DNA of 45,484 nucleotides from Lachnospiraceae bacterium (GCA_017561085.1 JAFZDQ010000128.1:1-45484), one strand, 5' to 3'. Counted from the stretch's first letter, positions 1 through 10,209 are shown. Notes: generated by a model not told the origin, from the letters alone. A program made the numbers and translations.

Positions 1-8
1 AACTGCAA

Positions 9-869
9 TTAAGAAATTGCGTTAGCTCCTGCTATAATTTCGGTTAACTCCTGTGTGATGGAACCCTGACGGGCTCTGTTGTACTGGAGTGTTAAATGAT
101 CAATCATTTCTTCTGCATTACTTGTTGCGGAATCCATTGCCTGCATTCTGGCTCCGTTTTCACTTGCTACGGATTCTACCATACCGCCGTAAATCAAACT
201 GGTAACATACTTAGGTATAATCATATCCAGTGCTTCATCGTCTTCCGGCTCAAAATTCATCAGCGCTTTATCCTCTGCTGTTTCACTGCCTTCTTCTTTT
301 TCTTCCACCGCTACGGGTAAAAGCTGAAGTAAGGTAGGAACATGTACCACCGTGTTCTTAAACGCAGTATAGGCAAGATAAATTTCACTGATTTCACCAT
401 TTGCAAACGCGGTAAGTACTTCCTTGCTGATTGCCATGGCGTCTGCGTAAGCAGGTTCTTCGATGACATCGGAATAATCCGCTTTGATTTCGTAACGCTT
501 AGAAAGGGCATCTTTTCCCTTTTTACCAATTGCGTAAATGCATAAATCCTCATCTGCCAGCTCTCCTCTGGTGATTAACTTAATCACGTTGGAGTTGTAA
601 CCGCCGGCAAGACCTCTGTTGGAGGTAATCACGATAACTGCCTTTTTGCCTTCTGCACCGGGCTTTAAAAACTTGTGTTCCAAGTTACCGGTTCTGGCTA
701 AGATGGACTGTACCGTAGCATACATACAACGGAAATAATCCTGGGATTTTTCTGCATTTGCTTTCGCTCTCTGCAACTTAACAGTAGAAACGAGTTTCAT
801 GGCTTTGGTAATCTGCTGGGTACTTTGTATACTGCCCTTGCGACGTTTTATGTCTCTCATTGAGGCCAT
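9..869 (-). CDS. atpG: ATP synthase F1 gamma subunit
   Basis: Gamma subunit, the rotating central stalk of the F1 part of ATP synthase, which couples c-ring rotation to catalysis in the alpha3beta3 head. The 286-aa protein has the typical N-terminus (MASMRDIKRR, then IxSTQQITKAMKLVSTVKLQ) and a conserved C-terminal helix (ITQELTEIIAGANAIS), so it is full length. The ATG at 869 is preceded by an AAGGTGA-type ribosome site. It follows atpA by 28 bp in the same direction. The beta and epsilon genes expected next would lie left of position 1. Family assignment is secure. Confidence 0.97.
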   Translation of the reverse strand: MASMRDIKRRKGSIQSTQQITKAMKLVSTVKLQRAKANAEKSQDYFRCMYATVQSILARTGNLEHKFLKPGAEGKKAVIVITSNRGLAGGYNSNVIKLITRGELADEDLCIYAIGKKGKDALSKRYEIKADYSDVIEEPAYADAMAISKEVLTAFANGEISEIYLAYTAFKNTVVHVPTLLQLLPVAVEEKEEGSETAEDKALMNFEPEDDEALDMIIPKYVTSLIYGGMVESVASENGARMQAMDSATSNAEEMIDHLTLQYNRARQGSITQELTEIIAGANAIS

Positions 870-897
870 AATATCACCTTTTTCGCCTTTCTACTGT

Positions 898-2430
<1,533 letters not shown>

Positions 2431-2976
2431 TTATACGTTTACCTTCAGCAGTGTTCTACGCATGTCAAACAATTTCGTAGCAATGCTGCTGTCTACTACT
2501 CGATCTCCGATTCGGATGACCATACCACCAATCAGTTCTTCGTCCACGCCAAAGTGCATTTCCATCTTTTTAAACGCTGTGGTGGTAAGAAGTTTGTTTT
2601 CCACTTCTTTCTTCTTCGCTTCACTAAGTGAATAGGCGGTGGTAACATAAGCTACCCCGATTCCCTTCAGCTTCTTCACTTCGTCAATAAAGTAATTAAG
2701 AATCGCGTCGATTTCACCATATCTGTCCTTGCTTACCACAAGGTGGAGAAATCCGGTCAGTTCGTCAGACAGTCTTCCGCCGAACACTTCTTTAATTACC
2801 GCAAGCTTTTCTTCCTTGAGAATCTTGGGGTGATTCATCAGCTTACCAAAATCAGGATTCTCGGCGAGAATTTCCTTCAGCTTAGAAATCTCTGCAAGGA
2901 AAAGGTCTTCTTTTCCTTCTTCCACTGCCAGTTCAAACAAAGCTTCGCCATATGTTTTTGAAACTAGCTTTGCCAT
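2431..2976 (-). CDS. atpH: ATP synthase F1 delta subunit (OSCP)
   Basis: Delta/OSCP subunit, which fixes the peripheral stalk to the top of F1. The 181-aa length is typical. The C-terminal motif DEELIGGMVIRIGDRVVDSSI matches the conserved delta signature in meaning and position. The start codon overlaps the 3' end of atpF by 13 bp, suggesting translational coupling that would help keep stalk subunits in balance. Gene order b-delta-alpha-gamma is canonical. Confidence 0.95.
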   Translation of the reverse strand: MAKLVSKTYGEALFELAVEEGKEDLFLAEISKLKEILAENPDFGKLMNHPKILKEEKLAVIKEVFGGRLSDELTGFLHLVVSKDRYGEIDAILNYFIDEVKKLKGIGVAYVTTAYSLSEAKKKEVENKLLTTTAFKKMEMHFGVDEELIGGMVIRIGDRVVDSSIATKLFDMRRTLLKVNV

Positions 2977-3482
2977 GTGCTCTCACCTATTTCCTTTAAT
3001 GTTTCATTTACAAGGCTTTCCTGAATATCGGTATTGATGGATGCCTTTACTACTTTTCCGGCCATCATGGATGCGATGACAACCATTTCACGTTTCACAT
3101 CATCTGCAGCCTTCTGCTTTTCAAGTTCTGCTTCTACTCTGGCTCTCTCCAGAATTCTTGCAGCTTCTTCTTTCGCTTCGGCTACAATTTTATTTTCATT
3201 TGCGAGTGCACGTTTTCTTGCATCGCTTAAAATTTCTTCCGCTTCTTTTTCGATATTCTTTAACTTGCCGTCATACTCTTCCTTCAGCGCGCGTGCGTCT
3301 TCCATATCCTGTGCCGCACTGTCAAGCTCACCCTGGATTTTATCTTTTCTCTTCTGTAAGAATTCTCTCGCAGGATTAAAAAGAAAATAGGATGCCACAA
3401 GGTAAAGAACGAAAATTGCAATCATCATCAGCCCGGCATCTGCAAGAAGTTGCAAATCCAGGTCAAACAATCTGGGTTCCAT
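2964..3482 (-). CDS. atpF: ATP synthase F0 b subunit
   Basis: Subunit b, the membrane-anchored coiled-coil peripheral stalk. It has one N-terminal membrane helix (about residues 15-35, LMMIAIFVLYLVASYFLF) followed by a long charged, Ala/Glu/Lys-rich helix running to the C-terminus. Its 172 aa is the usual length. The start at 3482 is preceded by an AAAGGAGG-type ribosome site. It overlaps atpH by 13 bp and follows atpE after 61 bp. Confidence 0.95.
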   Translation of the reverse strand: MEPRLFDLDLQLLADAGLMMIAIFVLYLVASYFLFNPAREFLQKRKDKIQGELDSAAQDMEDARALKEEYDGKLKNIEKEAEEILSDARKRALANENKIVAEAKEEAARILERARVEAELEKQKAADDVKREMVVIASMMAGKVVKASINTDIQESLVNETLKEIGESTWQS

Positions 3483-3543
3483 CCGTAAACCTCCTTTCTT
3501 ATTTTTTCATCGTTTTCTCTGAAAATTTCTTAATGATTCGAGA

Positions 3544-3822
<279 letters not shown>

Positions 3823-3851
3823 TTAATTTTTCATAATTATTGAGTTTTTCA

Positions 3852-4580
3852 TCAGCCTGCTTCCGTGTTGCAAGCATCTGAGATATAAGTCATGGTCAGC
3901 ATACAGAATACGTATGTCTGAATTGCTCCTGAGAACAAGTCAAAGTATACATGCAGTGCTGCCGGCCAAACATATGCAAACTTATTAAGCAATGCATAAA
4001 TCAGTGCCATAATCGCCGTACCTGACAAAATGTTTGCAAACAAACGCAGTGACAACGATACCGGTACCGCCAAGTCACCGATTAAGTTAATCGGCGCCCA
4101 AATCGGCCAAGGATCACAATATCCTTTCAGTACACCCATCACCTTCTGGTGCTTAAACTTATTGAAGTGAATCAGCACGAAGGTAATAATACCCAGTGCA
4201 AAAGTCACACCATAGTCCGCAGTCGGCGGTCTTAAGCCCAATAAGCCCGATATGTTACTGATTAAGATAAAGATGAAAATCGTTCCGATGTAATTGCGGA
4301 AATTCACCGCATATTTACCCATTACACCGCCAATCATTCCGTCTAACATTTCTACAATCAGTTCCACTACGTTCTGGAATCCGGTAGGTACTTCCGTGGC
4401 CTTCTTCATCGCCCGGTTTGCAAAAAGACAAAAACCGATGATAATAAGCATTACCAATAAGATACAAACATGAGATGTGGTGATCCAGAGTGTCTGTCCG
4501 AACAGTTCATAAGAAAAAACTCCGTGAATCATAAAATCCACTGCTGTGCCTTCTGACGATAACAAGATGCCCTGTCCCAT
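3852..4580 (-). CDS. atpB: ATP synthase F0 a subunit
   Basis: Subunit a, the stator channel that passes ions to and from the c ring. The 242-aa protein has five or six hydrophobic segments, and the essential arginine is Arg179 in SLSLRLFANILSG. A near-perfect AAGGAGGTGA ribosome site lies just before the ATG at 4580. It stands between the atpI-like gene and atpE, in standard order. Confidence 0.97.
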   Translation of the reverse strand: MGQGILLSSEGTAVDFMIHGVFSYELFGQTLWITTSHVCILLVMLIIIGFCLFANRAMKKATEVPTGFQNVVELIVEMLDGMIGGVMGKYAVNFRNYIGTIFIFILISNISGLLGLRPPTADYGVTFALGIITFVLIHFNKFKHQKVMGVLKGYCDPWPIWAPINLIGDLAVPVSLSLRLFANILSGTAIMALIYALLNKFAYVWPAALHVYFDLFSGAIQTYVFCMLTMTYISDACNTEAG

Positions 4581-4592
4581 TTTCTCACCTCC

Positions 4593-5045
4593 TTATTCCT
4601 GACAATCGTCAGGTTCTTCTATGAGCGGCGGAAGAATCTCTTCCCCATAAATACATCTGCTGATTTTTTTGGTCAGGGGCTGCAGATAAGCGCCTGCTTT
4701 GAGTCCCATAATTCCCAAAAAGGCGGAAAGCGGATTGCCTGCCTGTGTTACGCAAATCGCCACGAACACAAGAATAATTCCCAAATAGCGGAAAATATTC
4801 TGTCTGGTCAAAAAGCCGACCGCTGCCTTTTCGCCATAGTCAAGTCCTTTATCTAAGGACCACCACATATGGACAGCAGCAAGAAACGCCGTAACGACTC
4901 CTATCCACAATCCGATACTGTAGCCTGCCTTGTCCTTCACAAAGAAAACGATTGGCTGGCAAACCACTCCGAAAATAAGTATTCCCACTTCCAGTTCAAA
5001 TAACGTTCTGTTTACCTTTTCCGTGATAAATTTCATCTTATTCAT
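4593..5045 (-). CDS. atpI: ATP synthase subunit I (AtpI-like) membrane protein
   Basis: Small hydrophobic protein of about 150 aa with four predicted membrane segments (around ELEVGILIFGVVCQPIVFF, YSIGLWIGVVTAFLAAV, YLGIILVFVAICVTQAG and FLGIMGLKAGAYLQP). This fits the AtpI family, which helps assemble the c ring or supply Mg2+/Ca2+ and is poorly conserved in sequence. Several in-frame ATGs exist. The one at 5045 overlaps the stop of the upstream atpZ-like gene by 8 bp, and the one at 5036 has GGGG nine bases before it. Assignment rests mostly on topology and position before atpB. Confidence 0.8.
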   Translation of the reverse strand: MNKMKFITEKVNRTLFELEVGILIFGVVCQPIVFFVKDKAGYSIGLWIGVVTAFLAAVHMWWSLDKGLDYGEKAAVGFLTRQNIFRYLGIILVFVAICVTQAGNPLSAFLGIMGLKAGAYLQPLTKKISRCIYGEEILPPLIEEPDDCQE

Positions 5046-5358
5046 CCCCGTCTTCATCATATCCGTCATCATTATCAGGCCCTGCTGACGCTATTTCAGC
5101 CCGCTTCTTCCTGCCTACATGCTCGTACGCCTGCGTACTACTGGGTTTGTCAAAAATTCTTTTGGCAAATACAAAGCAATTTCTCGCTCCGGCTGCGGCA
5201 CCGATAAAAAAAAGAATGATTACAAGGTACGAAGTTCCCAATTTCTTATCCAGAAAGATACCCAGAAAGGAACAAACAATGACCGGAACCAACATGTTGA
5301 TACCAAATTGACTAATCATGGTAAGTGATTGATATACACTCCGATTAAATTTCGACAT
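5038..5358 (-). CDS. atpZ: AtpZ/AtpI-family protein, first gene of the atp operon
   Basis: A 106-aa protein with two membrane helices (ISQFGINMLVPVIVCSFLGIF and YLVIILFFIGAAAGARNCFVF) and an acidic tail (DNDDGYDEDGDE). This matches the ATPase_gene1/AtpZ family, found as the first gene of many atp operons and linked to F0 assembly or divalent-ion transport. The start is ATG 5358 with AAAGGA six bases upstream. A longer reading frame to 5430 is excluded because it would begin upstream of the transcription start. It is followed, with an 8-bp overlap, by the AtpI-like gene. Confidence 0.8.
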   Translation of the reverse strand: MSKFNRSVYQSLTMISQFGINMLVPVIVCSFLGIFLDKKLGTSYLVIILFFIGAAAGARNCFVFAKRIFDKPSSTQAYEHVGRKKRAEIASAGPDNDDGYDEDGDE

Positions 5359-5410
5359 GTCATTTCCTTTCACGTTTTTTATACAAAATACCAATTTTCG
5401 ACCAATACTG

Positions 5411-5439
5411 ATTATACATAGTTTTGGCAAGAATGTCTA
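5411..5439 (-). promoter_or_regulatory. atp operon promoter
   Basis: On the minus strand, -35 TAGACA (5434-5439) and -10 TATAAT (5411-5416) are separated by exactly 17 bp. Transcription would start near 5404, giving a leader of about 46 nt before atpZ. Predicted from sequence only. Confidence 0.75.
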
Positions 5440-5552
5440 GGATAATTCACGAATTTTAACACGGAATTCCTGCATAATATGCATCCCTTTTTTATTTCTT
5501 ATTTATTTTCGCAAAACATACCAAAAACCGTCTGCATTCGGTTTCCAATCGG

Positions 5553-5581
5553 TTGACTTTCCACCCTTTTGAGAGTAAGAT
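5553..5581 (+). promoter_or_regulatory. Putative promoter of the DUF402 gene
   Basis: TTGACT (5553-5558) and TAAGAT (5576-5581) are 17 bp apart, with the -10 matching consensus in four of six positions. It lies about 55 bp before the DUF402 ATG. The rest of the 5440-5635 gap is AT-rich with nothing else I recognise. Confidence 0.5.
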
Positions 5582-5635
5582 TTTCTTAAGACAATTCTAT
5601 CATACGGTATTTTCTCCATACCAAAAGGAGGGCTT

Positions 5636-6112
5636 ATGACAAATCCTGTTTTGTATCGAAGACGTATTATCCCCGATGAATGTATTCAATTAAAAGATGA
5701 CGTGATTTTGGAATGCAATGAGGACCGGATTGTGACTTCCTGGAACGCCATCCGTCCCAAAAAGGACCTGCACCACGGCTATTCCTGCTACTTTTTGAAG
5801 GAAGGATTTAAGGTAAGCAAGTTCTACTACGAGGACGGCAGGCTCCTTTACTGGTATTGTGATATCGTGGATTATGATTATATTACTTCTGACAATAAGC
5901 TTATCGTAACGGATTTGCTTGCGGATGTGATTATTTATCCGGACGGGTTTGTGAAGGTGGTGGATTTGGACGAGCTGGTGACCGCGCTGAATTCCCGCTC
6001 TATTTCCTTAGATACACTGAAATCCAGTTTGAATAAACTGGATAAGCTGCTGAACCTGATTTATGCCGGGAAGTTCGATACGCTGAAGAAAGAAATTGAG
6101 AAGTTTGAATAA
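5636..6112 (+). CDS. DUF402 domain protein
   Basis: A 158-aa soluble protein matching the DUF402 family (FomD/Ntdp-like beta-barrel). The central segment FYYEDGRLLYWYCDIVDYDY and the following DLLADVIIYPDGFVKVVDLDEL carry the acidic and aromatic residues typical of the family, members of which are metal-dependent nucleotide phosphatases. A helical tail (about residues 115-158, leucine/lysine rich) follows, as in other DUF402 proteins. The ATG at 5636 follows AAAGGAGGG. It is a single gene with its own promoter and terminator, divergent from the atp operon. The substrate is unknown here. Confidence 0.75.
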   Translation: MTNPVLYRRRIIPDECIQLKDDVILECNEDRIVTSWNAIRPKKDLHHGYSCYFLKEGFKVSKFYYEDGRLLYWYCDIVDYDYITSDNKLIVTDLLADVIIYPDGFVKVVDLDELVTALNSRSISLDTLKSSLNKLDKLLNLIYAGKFDTLKKEIEKFE

Positions 6113-6126
6113 GGAATAAATGAATT

Positions 6127-6163
6127 AAGCCCCCGAATGAAACTATTCATTTGGGGGTTTACC
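6127..6163 (+). terminator. Terminator after the DUF402 gene
   Basis: Hairpin AGCCCCCGAATGA / TTCATTTGGGGG followed by TTT; the GC-rich stem closes with a loop of about four bases. It lies 15 bp after the DUF402 stop. Confidence 0.8.
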
Positions 6164-6186
6164 ATTACTGCTACAAAACAGAAGAA

Positions 6187-6212
6187 GAGGACGCTCCTTT
6201 CGGAACGCCCTC
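6187..6212 (-). terminator. Terminator after the transglutaminase-like gene
   Basis: Read on the minus strand, an 11-bp stem (GAGGGCGTTCC with GGAGCGTCCTC, two wobble pairs) is closed by a GAAA tetraloop and followed by a pyrimidine-rich TTCTTCTGTTTT. It lies 20 bp after the stop of the gene at 6232. Confidence 0.75.
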
Positions 6213-6231
6213 CTTACTGGCTTTGGGTTTA

Positions 6232-9200
6232 TTACATCTTTTTAATTGTGAATTTCTTTTCAACTGTCAGCTTGGTTCCCCAGTTAATGTTGACACTGTT
6301 CTTTGTCTTTGTGATGACTGCCACGTAGTTACCCTTGTCGCAAAGTGCGCTGGCAGAAACTGCTGTTCTCACCTCTGCACCTGCAGAATTCTTGGTAATC
6401 TTATAATATCCAATGGCGAAATCTGTACCTGCAGTTAAAGTATTGCTTCCGATTTTTACCTTTACGGGAGGTGTTACCGGCTTGCCGGATTTCCACTTCA
6501 CTTCTTTAGGACAGGAGATTGTCACTTTGCTGAGCGGAATCTGCTTGATTTCGAAATTGTTGGGAGCTGCTACAGTTCCTGTATAGTTACCGGATCCGAC
6601 AATTCTCACATTATAAGTTCCAACATTGGTAGGAGCAGTTGTAGTCCAAGCTTTATTTACGTAATACTGTACTACATAATTTGTTCCTGCTTTAAGTGTA
6701 GTCTTACCGTCTTTTACAGTGGTAACTGCTTTCTGTGCTTTACCCTTGTAGGTTTTGTACTTGGTAGAAGCAGTGAACTTGCAGGTTGTTAAGTTCTTGG
6801 GTGCAATTGTAAAGTTCTTAGTAATGGTACCTGCATAGTTACCGGTTCCCTTAATGGTTACGGTAGCTGTACCTGCATTAATGTTATTCTTGTAAGATAC
6901 TGTATATTTCAGATTAGCGGGTGCTGTTGCAGTCTTCTTAACAGCAGGCTTATATGCGGTTCCCTTGTAAGTCTGGTTTACAATCTTAGAGTAATCAAAC
7001 CATCCTGCATTGGTTGCAATATTATATTTATTTGTAAGCTTCAGTGTAGAAGTCTTTCCGGCAAAAGATACTGTAATTGTTGCAGTACCAACCTTCTTAG
7101 GTGTTACGGTAAGAACGATTGTATTACCGCTTAATGCTGCTGTTGCAGTAGCAATCTTAGTGTTACTGGACTTTACGGTAGGTGCTTTTAATTTCATGCC
7201 TGCCTGAATCTGTGCCGCAGTATTTACACCATTTTTCTGTGTTACAGTGATATTCTTTTTAAATACATCCTTACTGTCAAATGCAGTATCAGCACTCAAA
7301 TAAGTATATGTATAACTTGCATTATTGTTATCGGTAAATTTATTACCCATGAACTGATATACCCAAACAGTACATGTTCTCTTCAGACCGTCAATGGTAT
7401 AAGTAATGGTTGCTGAACCGGGTGCTACCGCAGTAATCTTGCCGGTACTGCTTACTTTCGCAACGTTTGCATTGCTGCTGGTCCAGGACTTCGCATACTT
7501 GCTGTAATAGTAATTGGAGGCGCTGGGCTTGTTAATCTTAAGCTGAAGTGTTTCACCGGGTTTCATTGACACTAAAGATTTACTTATTGTAACTTTATCT
7601 AAATATGTCTTTTCGGTATTTGCAACGTAATTAGCCTTACTTAATGCATAGAACTTAAAGGTTTTTCCTACAGTATACATTCTACCCTGGGCCTTATGTT
7701 CACCACCATCCTGTGTGGAACCAATCAGGAAGTATGCATCGGAAGAGCTTCCGTCATTCCATGTGGTATCTAACATGTACCATTTTCCGTTGGGCATCTG
7801 CACATAGTTCCATGCGTGTCCGCCGCCCGCATCACCGGTTACATATACGTTACGGATTCCTGCCGCATCCAAAAGTCTGGTCATTGCCATAGCGTAACTT
7901 TCACATACACCATAGCCCTTTAATAAAATACCGTAACAACTGTGGCAATAGTAATATACGTCCGTATCTTTCTTGGAATAATATGTTCCGTCGTTATTAT
8001 AATAATTGTTTACACGGATCCAGTTATCCAAATAACGGATTACACCATACACATGGTTACCGGGATAGTTCTTTGTCGCACTTGCTTCTGCAGCGGCAAC
8101 CAGAGTATCCACTTTCGCTTTGGCCTGTGCTTCAATTGTACTGTTGTAATATGCTGATTTTTCAATTGTAACAGTATAATTGTATTTATGGCTGGAATAA
8201 GAGTATGTTCCTCTAAAACTTGTACTTCCGCCGGGTTTCATAAAGTTAAAACTATTAGGATAAGTGAGGTTTAATGCTGAAAGTCCATCTACGAAATCAT
8301 AGGTGCTCAGATATCCTGCACTATGTGTAAAGGAGTTTTTACCGCCTTTTACAACCTGCTTATATGCAGAATTATATACGCCCTTAGCATTGCCGCCCAA
8401 CTGGCTCTTAAAATAGTCAGCATCTGCTATCTTGGTATCGTTTACTACTTCATCTACAACACCAACAACTTCTTCAGGCAACATATTTGCCTGCAAAAGT
8501 TCAACATTTTCAGATATAAAAACAGGAACATCATTTGTTTCTTCAACTACAACTTCCGCTGCTTCTTCTAAAGCAGGAACTTCATTGGCGGTTTCTTCTT
8601 CAGGTTCTGCCACTGCTTCTTCAGCAAAGCCCTGAATAAACTGTCCTCTGATTTCTTCACTGTAAAGAATACTGGAAGGTACCTTAATAAGGAAACTCAA
8701 ATTACCGTTTTTATCAACAGAAAAAATAGCGCTTTCAATTCCCTGTGATGTATTCTGCATATTTGCAATATCATCACAAAGTTTCATATATTCATCTACA
8801 CCTTCAGAAGGCAAGCTGTTAACTGCATGTAAGGATAAGTATTCTACATTATCATACTGAACGCCGTCAGAACCAACTACTTTTGCAGTTAAATCTCTGC
8901 CGTCAAACTTAACATCCTGCTTTTCAGGTAATGTAACTTCAGGAGTTTCTGTAGGTTCTTCTGTGGGTTCCTCTGTTGCTTCTCCAGTAGGTTCCTCTGT
9001 CGCCTCAGGTTCTACTACAGGTTCTTCTGTCGCTTCTACGGTAGGCTCTTCAGTCACCTCAGGTTCTTCTGCAGGCGCTTCGGTAGGTTCCGCTGTTGCC
9101 TCAGGCTCTACGACAGGTTCTTCTGTTGCTTCTTCGGTAGGTTCTTCAGTCGCTACAGGTTCCTCAGTAGGCTCCTCTGTCATTTCAGGTTCTGCTGTGG

Positions 9201-9411
9201 GTTCTTCCACAACTTCTTCTGTTTCTGTCGTCTCTTCATTTTCTTCCGGTGTTGTTTCATCTTCAACTACCGCTTCTTCAGCACTTTCTTCTGCTAAGGT
9301 AATCACTGCAGCATCATGATTAAATGCGGCAGGCATAGCCATAGCTGTCTCTGCCGGAATCATTACCAGCATCATGATTGCAAGTGCCATTGCCAAAATT
9401 CTCTTCTTCAT
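6232..9411 (-). CDS. Secreted transglutaminase-like protein with Ig-like and MBG modules
   Basis: Large exported protein of about 1,059 aa. A signal peptide (MKKRILAMALAIMMLVMIPAETAMA) is followed by a Glu/Pro/Thr-rich stretch with tandem EEPTEEPV-type repeats (about DNA 8930-9300). Then comes a transglutaminase-like core with a visible triad: Cys503 in YGVCESYA, His532 in GGHAWNYV and Asp548 in LDTTWND. Downstream are a Big_2 Ig-like domain (DNA about 7350-7570) and several MBG-like repeats to the C-terminus (DNA about 6235-6990). There is no LPXTG or C-terminal membrane helix. The family cleaves or crosslinks amide bonds in peptides or cell-wall peptides; the substrate here is unknown. The start is ATG 9411 with GAGGAG/AGAGG upstream; a longer reading frame would begin inside the promoter. 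Confidence 0.85.
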   Translation of the reverse strand: MKKRILAMALAIMMLVMIPAETAMAMPAAFNHDAAVITLAEESAEEAVVEDETTPEENEETTETEEVVEEPTAEPEMTEEPTEEPVATEEPTEEATEEPVVEPEATAEPTEAPAEEPEVTEEPTVEATEEPVVEPEATEEPTGEATEEPTEEPTETPEVTLPEKQDVKFDGRDLTAKVVGSDGVQYDNVEYLSLHAVNSLPSEGVDEYMKLCDDIANMQNTSQGIESAIFSVDKNGNLSFLIKVPSSILYSEEIRGQFIQGFAEEAVAEPEEETANEVPALEEAAEVVVEETNDVPVFISENVELLQANMLPEEVVGVVDEVVNDTKIADADYFKSQLGGNAKGVYNSAYKQVVKGGKNSFTHSAGYLSTYDFVDGLSALNLTYPNSFNFMKPGGSTSFRGTYSYSSHKYNYTVTIEKSAYYNSTIEAQAKAKVDTLVAAAEASATKNYPGNHVYGVIRYLDNWIRVNNYYNNDGTYYSKKDTDVYYYCHSCYGILLKGYGVCESYAMAMTRLLDAAGIRNVYVTGDAGGGHAWNYVQMPNGKWYMLDTTWNDGSSSDAYFLIGSTQDGGEHKAQGRMYTVGKTFKFYALSKANYVANTEKTYLDKVTISKSLVSMKPGETLQLKINKPSASNYYYSKYAKSWTSSNANVAKVSSTGKITAVAPGSATITYTIDGLKRTCTVWVYQFMGNKFTDNNNASYTYTYLSADTAFDSKDVFKKNITVTQKNGVNTAAQIQAGMKLKAPTVKSSNTKIATATAALSGNTIVLTVTPKKVGTATITVSFAGKTSTLKLTNKYNIATNAGWFDYSKIVNQTYKGTAYKPAVKKTATAPANLKYTVSYKNNINAGTATVTIKGTGNYAGTITKNFTIAPKNLTTCKFTASTKYKTYKGKAQKAVTTVKDGKTTLKAGTNYVVQYYVNKAWTTTAPTNVGTYNVRIVGSGNYTGTVAAPNNFEIKQIPLSKVTISCPKEVKWKSGKPVTPPVKVKIGSNTLTAGTDFAIGYYKITKNSAGAEVRTAVSASALCDKGNYVAVITKTKNSVNINWGTKLTVEKKFTIKKM

Positions 9412-9514
9412 CGTCCTCTTCTCCTCAAATCTCTCAACTTTACTTAAACGGTTAAGTATTTGTGTAAAAAAATTAAGTTCGTTTTTAGTATATATCACGC
9501 TTTTCTCATTTTCT

Positions 9515-9543
9515 ATAGTACCATAGTACTCTTTTAATGTCAA
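9515..9543 (-). promoter_or_regulatory. Promoter of the transglutaminase-like gene
   Basis: Minus-strand TTGACA (9538-9543) and TACTAT (9515-9520) with a 17-bp spacer. The predicted leader is about 97 nt, long enough for post-transcriptional control, though I recognise no riboswitch in it. Confidence 0.75.
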
Positions 9544-9591
9544 TTTTTGTCAAATTCAGCCTCTAAAAATGTTCACAAATACCAATTTTCC

Positions 9592-9625
9592 CGTTTTCGA
9601 AATATTTCGAACTTTTTCGAAAACG
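9592..9625. promoter_or_regulatory. Triple TTCGAA palindrome array, candidate operator
   Basis: Three copies of TTCGAA at 9596, 9606 and 9616 are spaced exactly 10 bp. The outer copies are extended into an inverted repeat CGTTTTCGAA ... TTCGAAAACG. The array ends 17 bp before the -35 box of the lipoprotein promoter, a usual place for an activator or repressor site. The binding protein is unknown. Confidence 0.55.
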
Positions 9626-9642
9626 TTTTCCTATTGTTTTCG

Positions 9643-9671
9643 TTGCTTTTTTCCAATCTCCGTGTTAGAAT
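9643..9671 (+). promoter_or_regulatory. Promoter of the small lipoprotein gene
   Basis: TTGCTT (9643-9648) and TAGAAT (9666-9671) are separated by 17 bp. The leader would be about 33 nt and contains the ribosome site AAGGAGA before ATG 9711. Confidence 0.6.
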
Positions 9672-9710
9672 CAACGAAAGCGTTTGAATCATATATAAGG
9701 AGACCTTAAA

Positions 9711-10157
9711 ATGCATCAAACTATATTGAGTAAACATCTAAAAAACAACAAAAGAAGCCTTTTGTCTGTTTTATTACTTGTCGCAACAACCTCTCTTTTT
9801 TGCGGTTGTAATTCCAAAGGAGAAGCTCCCATGAACGATATTCAATATGAAATAAATGCTGCGCCCATCGGCCCTGTTAAAGATTTTGATATAAATGACC
9901 ACATTTCTACAGCCAACAGCCTTTTGGACGCAGTCACGGATTCTTACGGTAAAATGAATGCTTTGGTTAGCGAAAATACAAGCGAAGAAGCCAAAAAAGC
10001 TGTTGAGAACGTAGAAAAACTTTATGCCGAAAGAATTGAGGAATTGAAACAGGCAGACTTTTCCACCTGGTCTGCTGAAGATTTATCCGACCTTTCTACT
10101 GAATTAAGCTACATCATTACCGCCATCCGCGAGGCCCGGGATTTACTTGGTTCATAA
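9711..10157 (+). CDS. Small putative lipoprotein, unknown function
   Basis: A 148-aa protein with a basic N-terminus, a hydrophobic stretch (SVLLLVATTSLF) and a Cys in a lipobox-like FCGC near residue 34. It is therefore probably lipid-anchored on the outer face of the membrane. The mature part is mostly helical and acidic (Ala/Glu/Lys/Asp rich, for example SEEAKKAVENVEKLYAE), suggesting a short coiled coil. I do not recognise a family. It stands alone between its own promoter and a two-way terminator, divergent from the transglutaminase-like gene. Confidence 0.7.
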   Translation: MHQTILSKHLKNNKRSLLSVLLLVATTSLFCGCNSKGEAPMNDIQYEINAAPIGPVKDFDINDHISTANSLLDAVTDSYGKMNALVSENTSEEAKKAVENVEKLYAERIEELKQADFSTWSAEDLSDLSTELSYIITAIREARDLLGS

Positions 10158-10170
10158 CCCGTTATTAATC

Positions 10171-10209
10171 GTTTTCGTGTTTTTTCGCAAAATAGTATTA
10201 ACGAAAACC
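10171..10209. repeat. Inverted GTTTTCGT/ACGAAAAC repeat after the lipoprotein gene
   Basis: Eight-base arms GTTTTCGT and ACGAAAAC flank an AT-rich centre shortly after the stop codon. The same GTTTTCG word occurs in the operator-like array upstream of the gene, so the gene is bracketed by related motifs. Confidence 0.45.

Noticed and set aside
5359-5430. A longer AtpZ-like protein
   Set aside because: The extra codons would lie at and upstream of the predicted transcription start; ATG 5358 has AAAGGA.
8963-9319. A Ser/Gly/Val-rich plus-strand frame
   Set aside because: It is the reverse complement of the Glu/Pro/Thr repeat spacer of the transglutaminase-like gene.
9412-9543. A longer N-terminus for the transglutaminase-like protein
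   Set aside because: It would start within the -35 box of the gene's own promoter, and the inner ATG has both a ribosome site and a signal peptide.
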